From contig NZ_BIFH01000025.1 in NCBI RefSeq assembly GCF_003967355.1, forward strand, positions 1 to 64,000: a stretch of 64,000 bases of DNA, written 5' to 3'. The DNA is from Embleya hyalina. Its GTDB lineage: Bacteria > Actinomycetota > Actinomycetes > Streptomycetales > Streptomycetaceae. Under the pieces are notes generated by a model. It worked only from the letters and a program-made list of their open reading frames with translations. It made no database searches and was not told the DNA's origin. A program made the translations under genes and the position numbers. Below are positions 35,369-42,995 of the stretch, one piece after another. Each line of letters starts with the position of its first letter. Position 1 is the first letter of the stretch.

Positions 35369-36304
35369 TCAGCGCTCGCTCTCGCGCAGGCCCAGGTTGT
35401 CGTGGATGCGCAGGGTCGCGATCGACCGATTGAGGGTGATGAAGTGCAGACCCGGCGCGCCCTCGGCGAGCAGGCGCTCGCTCATGCGCGTGCCGTACTC
35501 GATGCCGATCTCCTGCACCGCGGCCGTATCGTCGCCGACGGCGCGTACCCGGTCGGCGAGTTCGGTGGGGAAATCCGCACCGCTGAGCCGCGCGAACCGC
35601 TCGATCTGGCCGGCATTGGTGACCGGCATGATCTCCGGGATGATCGGCACGTCGCAGCCCGCCGCCACGACACGGTCCCGCAGCCGCAGGTAGTCGTCGA
35701 CGTGGAAGAACATCTGCGTGATCGCGTAGTCGGCTCCCGCCCGGCACTTCCGCACGAAGTACTTCACGTCGTCGTCCCAATTCGTCGAACGCGGGTGCAT
35801 CTCGGGGAACGCCGCGACGCCCACACAGAAGTCGCCGGACTCCTTCAACAGTCGCACGAGTTCCTCGGCGTACGTGAAGCCCTGCGGATGTGGCACCCAC
35901 GTGCCCTGCGGATCACCCGGCGGGTCGCCGCGCAGCGCGAGGACGTTGCGCACCCCGGCGTCGGCGTACTGCCCGATGATGTTGCGCAGTTCGCTGATCG
36001 AATGGCCGACGGCGGTGAAGTGGCCGAGCGGCGTCAACGTCGTCTCGGTGGCGATGCGCTCGGTGATGTCGACTGTGCGGTCCCGGCTGGAACCGCCCGC
36101 CCCGTAGGTCACCGATACGAACGACGGCCCCAGCGCCTCGACACGGCGCAGCGCGTCCCACAGGTGCCGCTCGCCGACATCGGTCTTGGGTGGGAAGAAC
36201 TCGAACGAGAAGGACCGCTTGCCGCTCGCGAGGAGATCGTGGATGGCCGTGGCTCGGGCCGAGCCGAGGCCCGGTCTCCGGGACGAGGTGACTCCGACAG
36301 ACAT
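35369..36304 (-). CDS. metF: 5,10-methylenetetrahydrofolate reductase
   Basis: 311 residues, TIM-barrel flavoprotein MetF. Landmarks: [80 protein letters not shown], and [14 protein letters not shown] at the end. It reduces methylene-THF to methyl-THF, the methyl donor for methionine synthesis by MetE or MetH. The ATG at 36304 fits the family length; an ATG 11 codons upstream is possible. It is divergent from the BtuF-like gene and lies 3.5 kb from metE, so this stretch is a methionine/B12 neighbourhood. No riboswitch is seen in its own leader. Confidence 0.96.
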   Translation of the reverse strand: MSVGVTSSRRPGLGSARATAIHDLLASGKRSFSFEFFPPKTDVGERHLWDALRRVEALGPSFVSVTYGAGGSSRDRTVDITERIATETTLTPLGHFTAVGHSISELRNIIGQYADAGVRNVLALRGDPPGDPQGTWVPHPQGFTYAEELVRLLKESGDFCVGVAAFPEMHPRSTNWDDDVKYFVRKCRAGADYAITQMFFHVDDYLRLRDRVVAAGCDVPIIPEIMPVTNAGQIERFARLSGADFPTELADRVRAVGDDTAAVQEIGIEYGTRMSERLLAEGAPGLHFITLNRSIATLRIHDNLGLRESER

Positions 36305-36450
36305 GGCAATAAAGCTATCGGCGAGATTCTGCGCCATGGAGAGGCCGTCCGCACCTCGGACACGGTGCGCCGACGGAAGGCCGCGCCGGCGCGGTGACAT
36401 CGCGGTCCCCGCTGATCCCGGTGCCGCCGTATGCGACCTACGCTTGGTGA

Positions 36451-37395
36451 ATGCGCATCGTCTCGTTGTTGCCCGCCGCCACCGATCTGGTCGCCGAACT
36501 CGGACTCGTGGGCGACCTGGTCGGCCGCACCCACGAATGCGACTGGCCGCCGGGGGAGGTCGCCGGAGTGCCGGTGGTCACCCGTGCGGAGTTCGACGCG
36601 GACCGGTTGAGCAGTCGGGAGATCTCCGAGGCCGTCGGCGGTGCGGCGCACCGGGGGTCGTCGCTGTACACGTTGGACGCCGAGCGTCTCGCGGAGTTGG
36701 CGCCCGATGTCGTGCTGACGCAGGATCTGTGTGACGTGTGCGCGGTGTCGTACACGGCGGTCTCCGAGACGGTTCGGGTTCTGGACGCCGGGCCGCGCGT
36801 GGTCAGTCTGGAGCCGCGTACCCTGCCGGACGTCCTCGACACACTGACGCACGTGGGCGCGGTGCTGGGGGTCCAGGACGTCGCAGCCGCACGGCTGCGG
36901 GAGTTGCGGGCCCGCATGGCGGCGGTGACCGCGGCGGTCGCGGGACGGCCGAAGCCCCGGGTCGCGGCCGTCGAATGGCTCGATCCGCTGTGGCCCGCCG
37001 GGCACTGGGTGCCCGAGCAGATCGGCCTGGCCGGCGGTGAACCGCTGCTCGCCGCGCCCGGCGAACACACCAAAGCCATGGAGTGGGCGGCGGTTCGAGA
37101 CACCCGGCCGGACGTAATCCTGGTGCTGCCGTGCGGGTTCGCGCCCGAGCGCACCGAGTCGGAGGCGAGCCTGCTGACGTCCCTGCCCGGCTGGTCGGAC
37201 CTGCCCGCCGTGCGGTCCGGGCGCGTGTGGGTGCTCGACGGCCCGGCGTACTTCAACCGCCCCGGCCCCCGCGTGGTGCGCGGCGCCGAGGTGCTCGCCT
37301 GGGTATTGCACGGCGTCGCGGTCGGCGCACCGGTGACCCATGCCGAGGCTCGACGGCTGCCGGGCGATGCGGACACGGCGACGACAGGCGACTGA
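36451..37395 (+). CDS. BtuF-like cobalamin-binding protein without signal peptide
   Basis: 314 residues of the TroA/BtuF helical-backbone binding fold. Landmarks: [67 protein letters not shown], and a second lobe with [17 protein letters not shown] and [10 protein letters not shown]. Binding proteins of ABC importers carry a signal peptide or lipobox, but this one starts directly with the first beta strand, so it appears cytoplasmic. Such proteins are often annotated as cobalamin-binding; the role here may be intracellular corrinoid handling (inference). The next genes are controlled by cobalamin riboswitches. Confidence 0.85.
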   Translation: MRIVSLLPAATDLVAELGLVGDLVGRTHECDWPPGEVAGVPVVTRAEFDADRLSSREISEAVGGAAHRGSSLYTLDAERLAELAPDVVLTQDLCDVCAVSYTAVSETVRVLDAGPRVVSLEPRTLPDVLDTLTHVGAVLGVQDVAAARLRELRARMAAVTAAVAGRPKPRVAAVEWLDPLWPAGHWVPEQIGLAGGEPLLAAPGEHTKAMEWAAVRDTRPDVILVLPCGFAPERTESEASLLTSLPGWSDLPAVRSGRVWVLDGPAYFNRPGPRVVRGAEVLAWVLHGVAVGAPVTHAEARRLPGDADTATTGD

Positions 37396-37544
37396 CCACC
37401 CGTTCGCCGGCGGGCGGACCCGCCCGGCCGCCGGCGCCCCGCGCTCCTCGAACTCCCTGGCCGAAAGGCGCCGTTGCCCCACACGTGACGCGTATGCGAC
37501 CGTGACCGCGATCGGCTCGGCGGCGGTGTCGCAGGGTCGAGTGC

Positions 37545-37660
37545 ATGGCGCCGTTCCTCGGGGAAAGCCGGTCGAAACCCGGCACTGTCCCGCAACCGTA
37601 GGCGCTCCGTACCACCGGGCAACCGGGCGGCGGGGTGCGAGTCGGATTGCCCGTGGTCCG
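37545..37660 (+). promoter_or_regulatory. Cobalamin riboswitch 1
   Basis: Conserved B12-aptamer core: GGGAAAGCCGGTCGAAACCC (P3-P5 junction), then GGCACTGTCCCGCAACCGTA (P5-P6 with the CCCGCAAC block), a variable GC-rich P7 hairpin, and the closing GCGAGTCGGATTGCCC. The pairing and order match riboswitches 2 and 4. It stands 115 bp before a secreted-protein gene that has decayed (37775). Binding of cobalamin would lower expression. Confidence 0.88.
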
Positions 37661-37774
37661 GTGTTTTCGTCGAGATCCGTCGTGGACTGCGGACAGCGAA
37701 GAGCCCGGACGACCGGCTGCCGTCGGTTCGCTGGCCGCTTCCTCTGCCACGATCCTGGTGGGGAAGGAACGGCC

Positions 37775-38195
37775 GTGAGTACGTCTGCCGGACACGCGAA
37801 ATCGGCGCCCCTACCGCGCGAATCCCCCATCGATCGTCGTACCGCCATGACCGGCGCGGTACTGACGGCGATTCTCCTGCTCCTGAGCCTCGTCGGCGCC
37901 CTTCCGGCGCGCGCCAGCGGTCTCGAAGCCTGTCCGTCGGGCAATCGGGCCGGTCTGGTGCTGGACTTCGGCGCCGTCGACGACCCGCTCGCCGGCCCCC
38001 GCCCCGTCCCGGCGCTGACCTCGACCTGTGTAACGCCGCTGCGCGCTGCGGGCGGTGCCTCGGTCAGCGGCCTGGACCTGTTGACCCGCACCGGGCACAC
38101 CCTGCGCACCAACGCGTCCGGCCTGGTGTGTCCATCGACGGCTATCCGGCCGAGGGCTGCGCCGAGACGTTGCCGGGCGGGCGAGGGTACGCCTT
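37775..38195 (+). pseudogene. Decayed secreted protein under riboswitch 1 (DUF4430-like relative)
   Basis: GTG at 37775 follows GGGAAGGAAC. The N-terminus has a signal peptide (AVLTAILLLLSLVGALPARAS), of which AVLTAILLLL and SLVGALPARAS are the two halves. The mature part (GNRAGLVLDFGAVDD, TCVTPLRAAGGASVSGLDLL, HTLRTNASGLVC, SIDGYPAEGC) parallels the intact DUF4430-like proteins at 38737 and 44492 (VTVIVDFQELGG, C-x-GDQATGLAAL, FICRIEGKP). A 1-nt loss after GLVC shifts the frame. The YWSYWH end block is missing because sequence from a thiI-like gene begins at about 38190. It is therefore a pseudogene despite an intact-looking riboswitch. Confidence 0.65.
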
Positions 38196-38330
38196 GTACA
38201 TCGCGGACGGGTCGGCGTACGGGGCTCCGCCGAAGTGCACGAAGTCGCAGGCCAGGCCCCGTCGCATGGCCCGGTGCGCGGCGACCGGCGAGTCGAAGCC
38301 CCCGGACGGCGGGACCAGTGCCCGACCGCT
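38187..38330 (-). pseudogene. Fragment of a ThiI-like gene
   Basis: Minus-strand translation gives the PP-loop region of ThiI-type tRNA sulfurtransferases: ALVPPSGGFDSPVAAHRAMR then RGLACDFVHFGGAPYADPS and MYKAY (family: LLSGGFDSPVAAW ... VHFHxxPYT). Only about 45 codons survive. It abuts the truncated end of the riboswitch-1 gene, marking a rearrangement junction. Confidence 0.55.
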
Positions 38331-38395
38331 GGTCCCGACACCGTTGGGCACCCACGAGGGTGACGAACGACATCGCGGAATCATCGTATGACCCG

Positions 38396-38425
38396 TTGTC
38401 CGACGAACAGGGCGTCTCGTACGCT
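38396..38425 (+). promoter_or_regulatory. Predicted promoter for riboswitch 2 transcript
   Basis: A -35-like TTGTCC (38396-38401) and a -10-like TACGCT (38420-38425) separated by 18 bp, about 40 bp before the aptamer. The same arrangement precedes riboswitch 4 (TTGTCC, 18 bp, TATGCT). Confidence 0.55.
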
Positions 38426-38461
38426 CCGCAGGCCGGCTCTCGTCGAGTCGGCGACAATCGC

Positions 38462-38560
38462 ATAGTTCGGAGTCCAGGGGAAGCCGGTCGAAATCCGGCG
38501 CTGACCCGCAACCGTAGGCGGTGGTCGACAACCACCGCGAGTCGGAATGCCTGGACTCGT
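38462..38560 (+). promoter_or_regulatory. Cobalamin riboswitch 2
   Basis: Core GGGGAAGCCGGTCGAAATCC, GGCGCTGACCCGCAACCGTA, a P7-type hairpin (GCGGTGG ... CCACCGC) and closing CGAGTCGGAATGCC. A GTCCAG/CTGGAC pair encloses it. It is nearly identical to riboswitch 4, including the downstream block GGCTCCAGCTGTCGTGGACT, so the two arose by duplication. It precedes the secreted DUF4430-like gene at 38737 by about 175 bp; the ribosome site lies outside the aptamer, so control by an expression platform in 38560-38736 is inferred. Confidence 0.92.
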
Positions 38561-38736
38561 ACGAGTTTTATGGCTCCAGCTGTCGTGGACTGCACGCTGA
38601 GGCCCGGATTTCACGTCCGGCGATGTCTCGTCGGTGGATACCGGGGGTGCGCGGTCCCGAGAGGAACACCGCTCGGCCCGGTCGGCATCGCTCTCGCCGC
38701 TCGTGCCGAGACCCGCCACACGAAGGGGATCCGCAC

Positions 38737-39270
38737 GTGAAGATTCGTGGAAACAAGGCTCGAATAGGTCGGCTGGTCGGGGCGCTCGCCCTGCTCGCGC
38801 TGCCCGCCACCGCCCAGATCACCGTGAACGCACCGGCCGCCTACGCCATCGACCCCACCAAGGGCTCCGCCGGCGTCTGCCCGAACGCCAACGGGGTGAC
38901 CGTCATCGTCGACTTCCAGGAACTCGGCGGGGCTACGCTCACCCGCTGCGCACCCGGCGACCAGGCCACCGGTCTGGCCGCGCTGAAGAACGCCGGCTTC
39001 CAGATCCAGGGCACCAACCGCTGGGGCGAGGCGTTCATCTGCCGGATCGAGGGCAAGCCCGGCGTGGACACCGAACCGTGCGTCAACACGCCGCCGGCGT
39101 CCGCCTACTGGTCCTACTGGCACGCGCCCAACAACGGCACCTGGACCTACAGTTCGTGGGGCGCGAGCGCCCGCAAGCCCCCGCTGGGCAGCTTTGAGGG
39201 CTGGTCGTTCTCCAAGGACAAGACGGACACCACCAACCCGCCGCCGCGGGTGGCCCCGACGCGCCCGTAA
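38737..39270 (+). CDS. Secreted DUF4430-like (transcobalamin C-terminal-like) protein
   Basis: 177 residues. A signal peptide (basic start, LVGALALLALPATAQ core, cleavage near AAYA) is followed by a single domain: NGVTVIVDFQELGG, CAPGDQATGLAALKNAGF, GEAFICRIEGKPG and SAYWSYWHAPNNGTWTYSS, ending with GSFEGWSF. The alternation of a VxVDF strand, a GDxATGxAAL helix and the YWSYWH block matches the DUF4430 / transcobalamin-like C-terminal family (the beta domain of intrinsic factor and transcobalamin). There is no membrane helix or sorting signal, so it should be released. A cobalamin riboswitch controls it, which supports cobalamin binding (inference). GTG at 38737 follows AAGGGG. It is very similar to the N-terminal domain of the protein at 44492. 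Confidence 0.82.
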   Translation: MKIRGNKARIGRLVGALALLALPATAQITVNAPAAYAIDPTKGSAGVCPNANGVTVIVDFQELGGATLTRCAPGDQATGLAALKNAGFQIQGTNRWGEAFICRIEGKPGVDTEPCVNTPPASAYWSYWHAPNNGTWTYSSWGASARKPPLGSFEGWSFSKDKTDTTNPPPRVAPTRP

Positions 39271-39519
39271 CGCCGGCCGATCCGCCCAAGGCCCCGAGGC
39301 AGGCTCGTCCTCGATGTCGCGACCGCGTTCGTTCCGCAGGATCACCGCCCGTGGGGACACTTCGCCCGGGACGAACGCGGCAACGCGTCATGAGGACCGA
39401 CTCGATCGAAGCGACACCGGCCGCGTCCACACCTTCGAGGCATGCTCTCGCCGTCCGGCGCATGGACTGGGCTCCCCGAGGTGCCTCCGGGCGACTAAGC
39501 TGTCGCACGCAGTCGGTTC

Positions 39520-39715
39520 GCCCTGCCATCCGGGTAGGCGCGTCGTAAGAGGGAACCCGGTGTGAATCCGGGACTGCCCCGCAGCGGTGAGTGGGAACGA
39601 CCGCCGTCAACAGCACTGGACCCGAGTCGGGTTTGGGAAGCGACGGCCAGTAGGTGTCCGCCCTTTGGTGGACGTGCCCACGAGTCCGAAGACCTGCCAC
39701 TGCCCGTGCGCTGCC
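39520..39715 (+). promoter_or_regulatory. Cobalamin riboswitch 3 (metE leader)
   Basis: A longer, classical AdoCbl-type element: AGAGGGAACCCGGTGTGAAT, CCGGGACTGCCCCGCAGCGG, then GTGAGTGGGAACGACCGCCG, CACTGG, GGGAAG and the closing box GAGTCCGAAGACCTGCCACT. It lies 160 bp before metE and differs in peripheral arms from riboswitches 1, 2 and 4. It should repress metE when cobalamin is available, because the B12-dependent synthase then suffices. Nothing is seen in 39271-39519. Confidence 0.95.
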
Positions 39716-39873
39716 GCAGCGCACGGTGAACTCGGTGACCTCGTGGGCGGGTCGGCGGACAACCGGTGGGACACATGCGCGAGTGCGCCGACGTGGCCCG
39801 CGCGGTTTGTCGTCCCTTCGCGCCTGCGATCCGTCTCCGGGATCTTGTCGACAGGCTCGCGAAGGAGAGTTCC

Positions 39874-42198
39874 GTGACCACCAAGTCCGCAGCCGCGGCG
39901 GCACGCGCCACCGTGTACGGCTACCCCCGCCAGGGCCCGAATCGGGAACTGAAGAAGGCCGTCGAAGGCTACTGGGCCGGCCGTATCGATGCACAGGCGC
40001 TCCGCAACGCCTCGGCCGAACTGCGCCGCGCCAACTGGCGACGCCTCGCCGAGGCCGGCATCCACGAGGTGCCCACCGGCGACTTCTCGCTGTACGACCA
40101 CGTCCTCGACACCAGCGTCGCCGTGGGCGCGATCCCGGCCCGGCACCGCGCCGCCGTCGAAGCCGACGCCCTGGACGGCTACTTCGCGATGGCGCGCGGT
40201 ACGCAGGACGTGGCGCCGCTGGAGATGACCAAGTGGTTCGACACGAACTACCACTACCTCGTGCCCGAACTCGGACCCGACACCGTTTTCGCGGCGAACT
40301 CCGCCAAGCAGGTGGCCGAGTTCCGGGAGGCCGTCGCGCTGGGCCTGACCGCCCGTCCGGTGCTGGTGGGCCCGCTCACCTACCTCCTGCTCGCCAAGCC
40401 CGCACCGGGCGTCGCGGCCGACTTCCAGCCGCTGACCCTGCTGGACCGACTGCTACCGGTGTACGCCCGGCTGCTCGCCGACCTGCGCGCCGCCGGCGCC
40501 GAGTGGGTACAACTCGACGAACCGGCGCTGGTGCAGGACCGCAGCTTCGCCGAACTGGGCGCCGCAGCCCGGGTCTTCCGCGAACTCGGCGGCCTGACCG
40601 ACCGGCCCAAGCTGCTCGTGGCCTCGTACTTCGACCGCCTGGGCGAGGCACTGCCGATCCTGGCCAAGGCCCCGATCGAGGGCCTGGCGCTGGACTTCAC
40701 CGGCTCCGCCGCCGCCAACCTGGACGCGCTGGCCGCCGTCGGCGGACTGCCCGGGAAGCGGCTGGTCGCCGGTGTCGTGGACGGCCGCAACGTGTGGATC
40801 AACGACCTCGGCAAGTCGCTGACCACGCTCGGCATACTGCTGGGCCTGGCCGACCGGGTCGACGTCGCCGCCTCCTGCTCGTTGTTGCACGTGCCGCTGG
40901 ACGCCGACGCGGAACGCGACATCGACCCGCAGATCGCCCGCTGGCTCGCCTTCGCCCGGCAAAAGACCGAGGAGGTCGTCACCCTGGCCCGCGGCCTCGC
41001 CCAGGGCACCGACACCATCGCGACACACCTCGCCGCCAACCGCGCCGACCTGGCCGCACGCAGGGCCTCCGCGCTCACCCACGACCCCGCCGTCCGCGCC
41101 CGCGCCGCCGCGGTCACCGACGCGGACGGCCGCCGCAGCAGGCCCTACGCCGAACGCGCCGAGGCCCAACGCGCCCACCTGGGACTGCCGTTGCTGCCCA
41201 CGACCACCATCGGCTCCTTCCCGCAGACCGCCGAACTGCGCGCCGCCCGCGCCGACCTGCGCGCGGGGCGCATCGACGGCGCCGGGTACGAGGAGCGCAT
41301 CGAAGCCGAGATCCGCGACGTGATCTCCTTCCAGGAGAAGGCCGGCATCGACGTCCTGGTGCACGGCGAAGCCGAACGCAACGACATGGTCCAGTACTTC
41401 GCCGAGCAGCTGACCGGATACGTCGCCACCCGGCACGGCTGGGTGCAGTCGTACGGCACGCGGTACGTGCGCCCGCCGATCCTGGCCGGCGACATCTCCC
41501 GTCCCGAGCCGATGACCGTGCGCTGGACCGCGTTCGCCCAGTCGTTGTCCGACCGACCCGTCAAGGGCATGCTGACCGGGCCGGTGACCATGCTCGCGTG
41601 GTCCTTCGTCCGCGACGACCAACCGCTCGGGGAAACCGCCCGACAGGTCGCGCTCGCGCTGCGCGACGAGGTCGACGACCTGGAGGCCGCCGGGAGTTCG
41701 GTCATCCAGGTGGACGAGCCCGCGCTGCGCGAGACGCTGCCGCTGCGCGCGGTGGACCATGCCGCGTACCTGGACTGGGCCACCGAGGCGTTCCGGCTGA
41801 GCACGTCCGGCGTACGCACGGCGACCCAGATCCACACGCACATGTGCTACGCCGAGTTCGGCGACATCGTGCAGGCCATCGACGACCTCGACGCCGACGT
41901 GATCAGCCTGGAGGCCGCCCGCTCGCACATGCAGGTCGCGGGCGAACTCGCCGCCCACAGCTACCCGCGCGAGGCCGGACCCGGCGTGTACGACATCCAC
42001 TCCCCGCGCGTTCCCGGCACGGACGAGGTGGTGGGCCTGCTCCGCAAGGGCCTGGCCGCGATCCCCGCCGAACGCCTGTGGGTCAACCCGGACTGCGGCC
42101 TCAAGACCCGCGGCTGGCCCGAGGTCCGCACCTCGCTGGAGAACCTGGTCGCGGCGGCCCGGGAGGTGCGCACGACGCTGCCGAACACGACCTCTTGA
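39874..42198 (+). CDS. metE: Cobalamin-independent methionine synthase
   Basis: 774 residues, full length. It transfers the methyl group of methyl-THF-polyglutamate to homocysteine using zinc. N-terminal barrel: YGYPRQGPNRELKKAVEGYW and MTKWFDTNYHYLVPEL. Catalytic C-terminal barrel: LPLLPTTTIGSFPQT, HGEAERNDMVQYF, QIHTHMCYAEFGDI (zinc His and Cys) and WVNPDCGLKTRGW (zinc Cys). GTG at 39874 has AAGGAG 8 nt upstream. It is regulated by riboswitch 3, and a GC-rich hairpin follows the stop. With metF nearby it forms the last steps of methionine synthesis under B12 limitation. Confidence 0.98.
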   Translation: MTTKSAAAAARATVYGYPRQGPNRELKKAVEGYWAGRIDAQALRNASAELRRANWRRLAEAGIHEVPTGDFSLYDHVLDTSVAVGAIPARHRAAVEADALDGYFAMARGTQDVAPLEMTKWFDTNYHYLVPELGPDTVFAANSAKQVAEFREAVALGLTARPVLVGPLTYLLLAKPAPGVAADFQPLTLLDRLLPVYARLLADLRAAGAEWVQLDEPALVQDRSFAELGAAARVFRELGGLTDRPKLLVASYFDRLGEALPILAKAPIEGLALDFTGSAAANLDALAAVGGLPGKRLVAGVVDGRNVWINDLGKSLTTLGILLGLADRVDVAASCSLLHVPLDADAERDIDPQIARWLAFARQKTEEVVTLARGLAQGTDTIATHLAANRADLAARRASALTHDPAVRARAAAVTDADGRRSRPYAERAEAQRAHLGLPLLPTTTIGSFPQTAELRAARADLRAGRIDGAGYEERIEAEIRDVISFQEKAGIDVLVHGEAERNDMVQYFAEQLTGYVATRHGWVQSYGTRYVRPPILAGDISRPEPMTVRWTAFAQSLSDRPVKGMLTGPVTMLAWSFVRDDQPLGETARQVALALRDEVDDLEAAGSSVIQVDEPALRETLPLRAVDHAAYLDWATEAFRLSTSGVRTATQIHTHMCYAEFGDIVQAIDDLDADVISLEAARSHMQVAGELAAHSYPREAGPGVYDIHSPRVPGTDEVVGLLRKGLAAIPAERLWVNPDCGLKTRGWPEVRTSLENLVAAAREVRTTLPNTTS

Positions 42199-42209
42199 CC
42201 CGAGCTCGC

Positions 42210-42237
42210 CGGGGTGGGCGCACGTGCTCCCACCCCG
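42210..42237 (+). terminator. Hairpin after metE
   Basis: A perfect 9-bp stem (CGGGGTGGG paired with CCCACCCCG) with a 10-nt loop, 12 bp after the metE stop. Confidence 0.75.
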
Positions 42238-42279
42238 ACGACTCGGCCGCGGCACGTGGGCTTCGGACAGCAGACCGGA

Positions 42280-42602
42280 TCGATGCGGGGGACCACCGAC
42301 GAACCGATCGAAAGGATCGACTACCTCATGGGACCGCAACGCACGGACGGATCCCGGCTGATCCGCGACCCGCGCACCAACCCCGGCCCGAGTCCGGGAG
42401 GCGCCGCCACGCCGACGAACACCGGGGCGAGTGCGGGGGGTTCGTCCGGCGGGTCGGGTCGGGACGCGGTGGCGGCGGATTGGCCTTCAGCGGCACCAAC
42501 GCGTCGACGTTGGTCCTGATATCGCTGATCCTGCTCACGATCGGTGGCGGCGTCTTCGTCGCGACCCGGCATCGCAAGGGTGCCTACGTGCGACGGCACT
42601 GA
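42280..42602 (+). pseudogene. Relic of a sortase-anchored surface protein C-terminus
   Basis: An upstream frame encodes a Pro/Gly/Ser/Thr-rich linker (DPRTNPGPSPGGAATPTNTG). After a frameshift near 42465 it joins a sorting-signal-like tail: GGGGLAFSGTNAS, a hydrophobic helix (TLVLISLILLTIGGGVFVA) and a basic end (TRHRKGAYVRRH). LAFSG resembles the LAXTG motif of class E sortases with Ser for Thr. The N-terminal functional domain is missing. Its place between metE and riboswitch 4 suggests a lost paralogue of the anchored capture protein. Confidence 0.55.
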
Positions 42603-42718
42603 GCATCGGGCTGGGTGGTGGGCCGGTCCGTACCGCCACCCATCCGTAAGCCCCTCCTTCCCGTTGCCTGAGGTCCGTCATCGTGACGAACGGCACGAGG
42701 GATTGCGCACTCATCCTG

Positions 42719-42748
42719 TTGTCCGACGGCTGGAATGTTCCGTATGCT
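42719..42748 (+). promoter_or_regulatory. Predicted promoter of the B12-uptake operon
   Basis: A -35-like TTGTCC (42719-42724) and -10-like TATGCT (42743-42748) with an 18-bp spacer, 30-40 bp upstream of riboswitch 4. The same elements and flanking words (CTCCGCA, GCCGAG/GCCGGC) precede riboswitch 2. Confidence 0.6.
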
Positions 42749-42779
42749 CCGCACGCCGAGTCGTATCGGCATTCCAATT

Positions 42780-42880
42780 CCATAGTTCGAAGCTCAGGGG
42801 AAGCCGGTCGAAATCCGGCGCTGACCCGCAACCGTAGGCGGTGGCCGCGAGGCCGCCGCGAGTCGGAATACCTGGGTACG
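42780..42880 (+). promoter_or_regulatory. Cobalamin riboswitch 4 (uptake operon leader)
   Basis: Core AGGGGAAGCCGGTCGAAATC, CGGCGCTGACCCGCAACCGT, hairpin GCGGTGGCC/GGCCGCCGC, and closing GAGTCGGAATACCTGGG. It matches riboswitch 2 over almost its whole length and continues with the shared block GGCTCCAGCTGTCGTGGACT. It stands 115 bp before the first gene of the operon, so cobalamin should turn the five genes down together. Confidence 0.93.
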
Positions 42881-42995
42881 TACGAATTTTGCTGGCTCCA
42901 GCTGTCGTGGACTACACGCTGAAGCCCGGACCGCCCGACCGGCGTCGTGCCGTCGGCGAGCCCCGGGACGCGTTGGTCTCGGAAGGGTCCCACCG

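Noticed and set aside
36109-38595. An 828-codon minus-strand frame over the BtuF-like gene and two riboswitches
   Set aside because: It runs antisense through conserved riboswitch cores and lacks any domain.
39654-42602. A 980-codon frame overlapping metE on the same strand, and a 600-codon frame on the other strand
   Set aside because: Both are shadows of metE: Arg/Pro/Gly-rich, no family features, and metE has clear motifs and a ribosome site.
38462-42880. Riboswitches 2 and 4 as ends of a mobile element
   Set aside because: They are direct copies of a B12 aptamer with promoters, not inverted terminal repeats, and no transposase lies between them.
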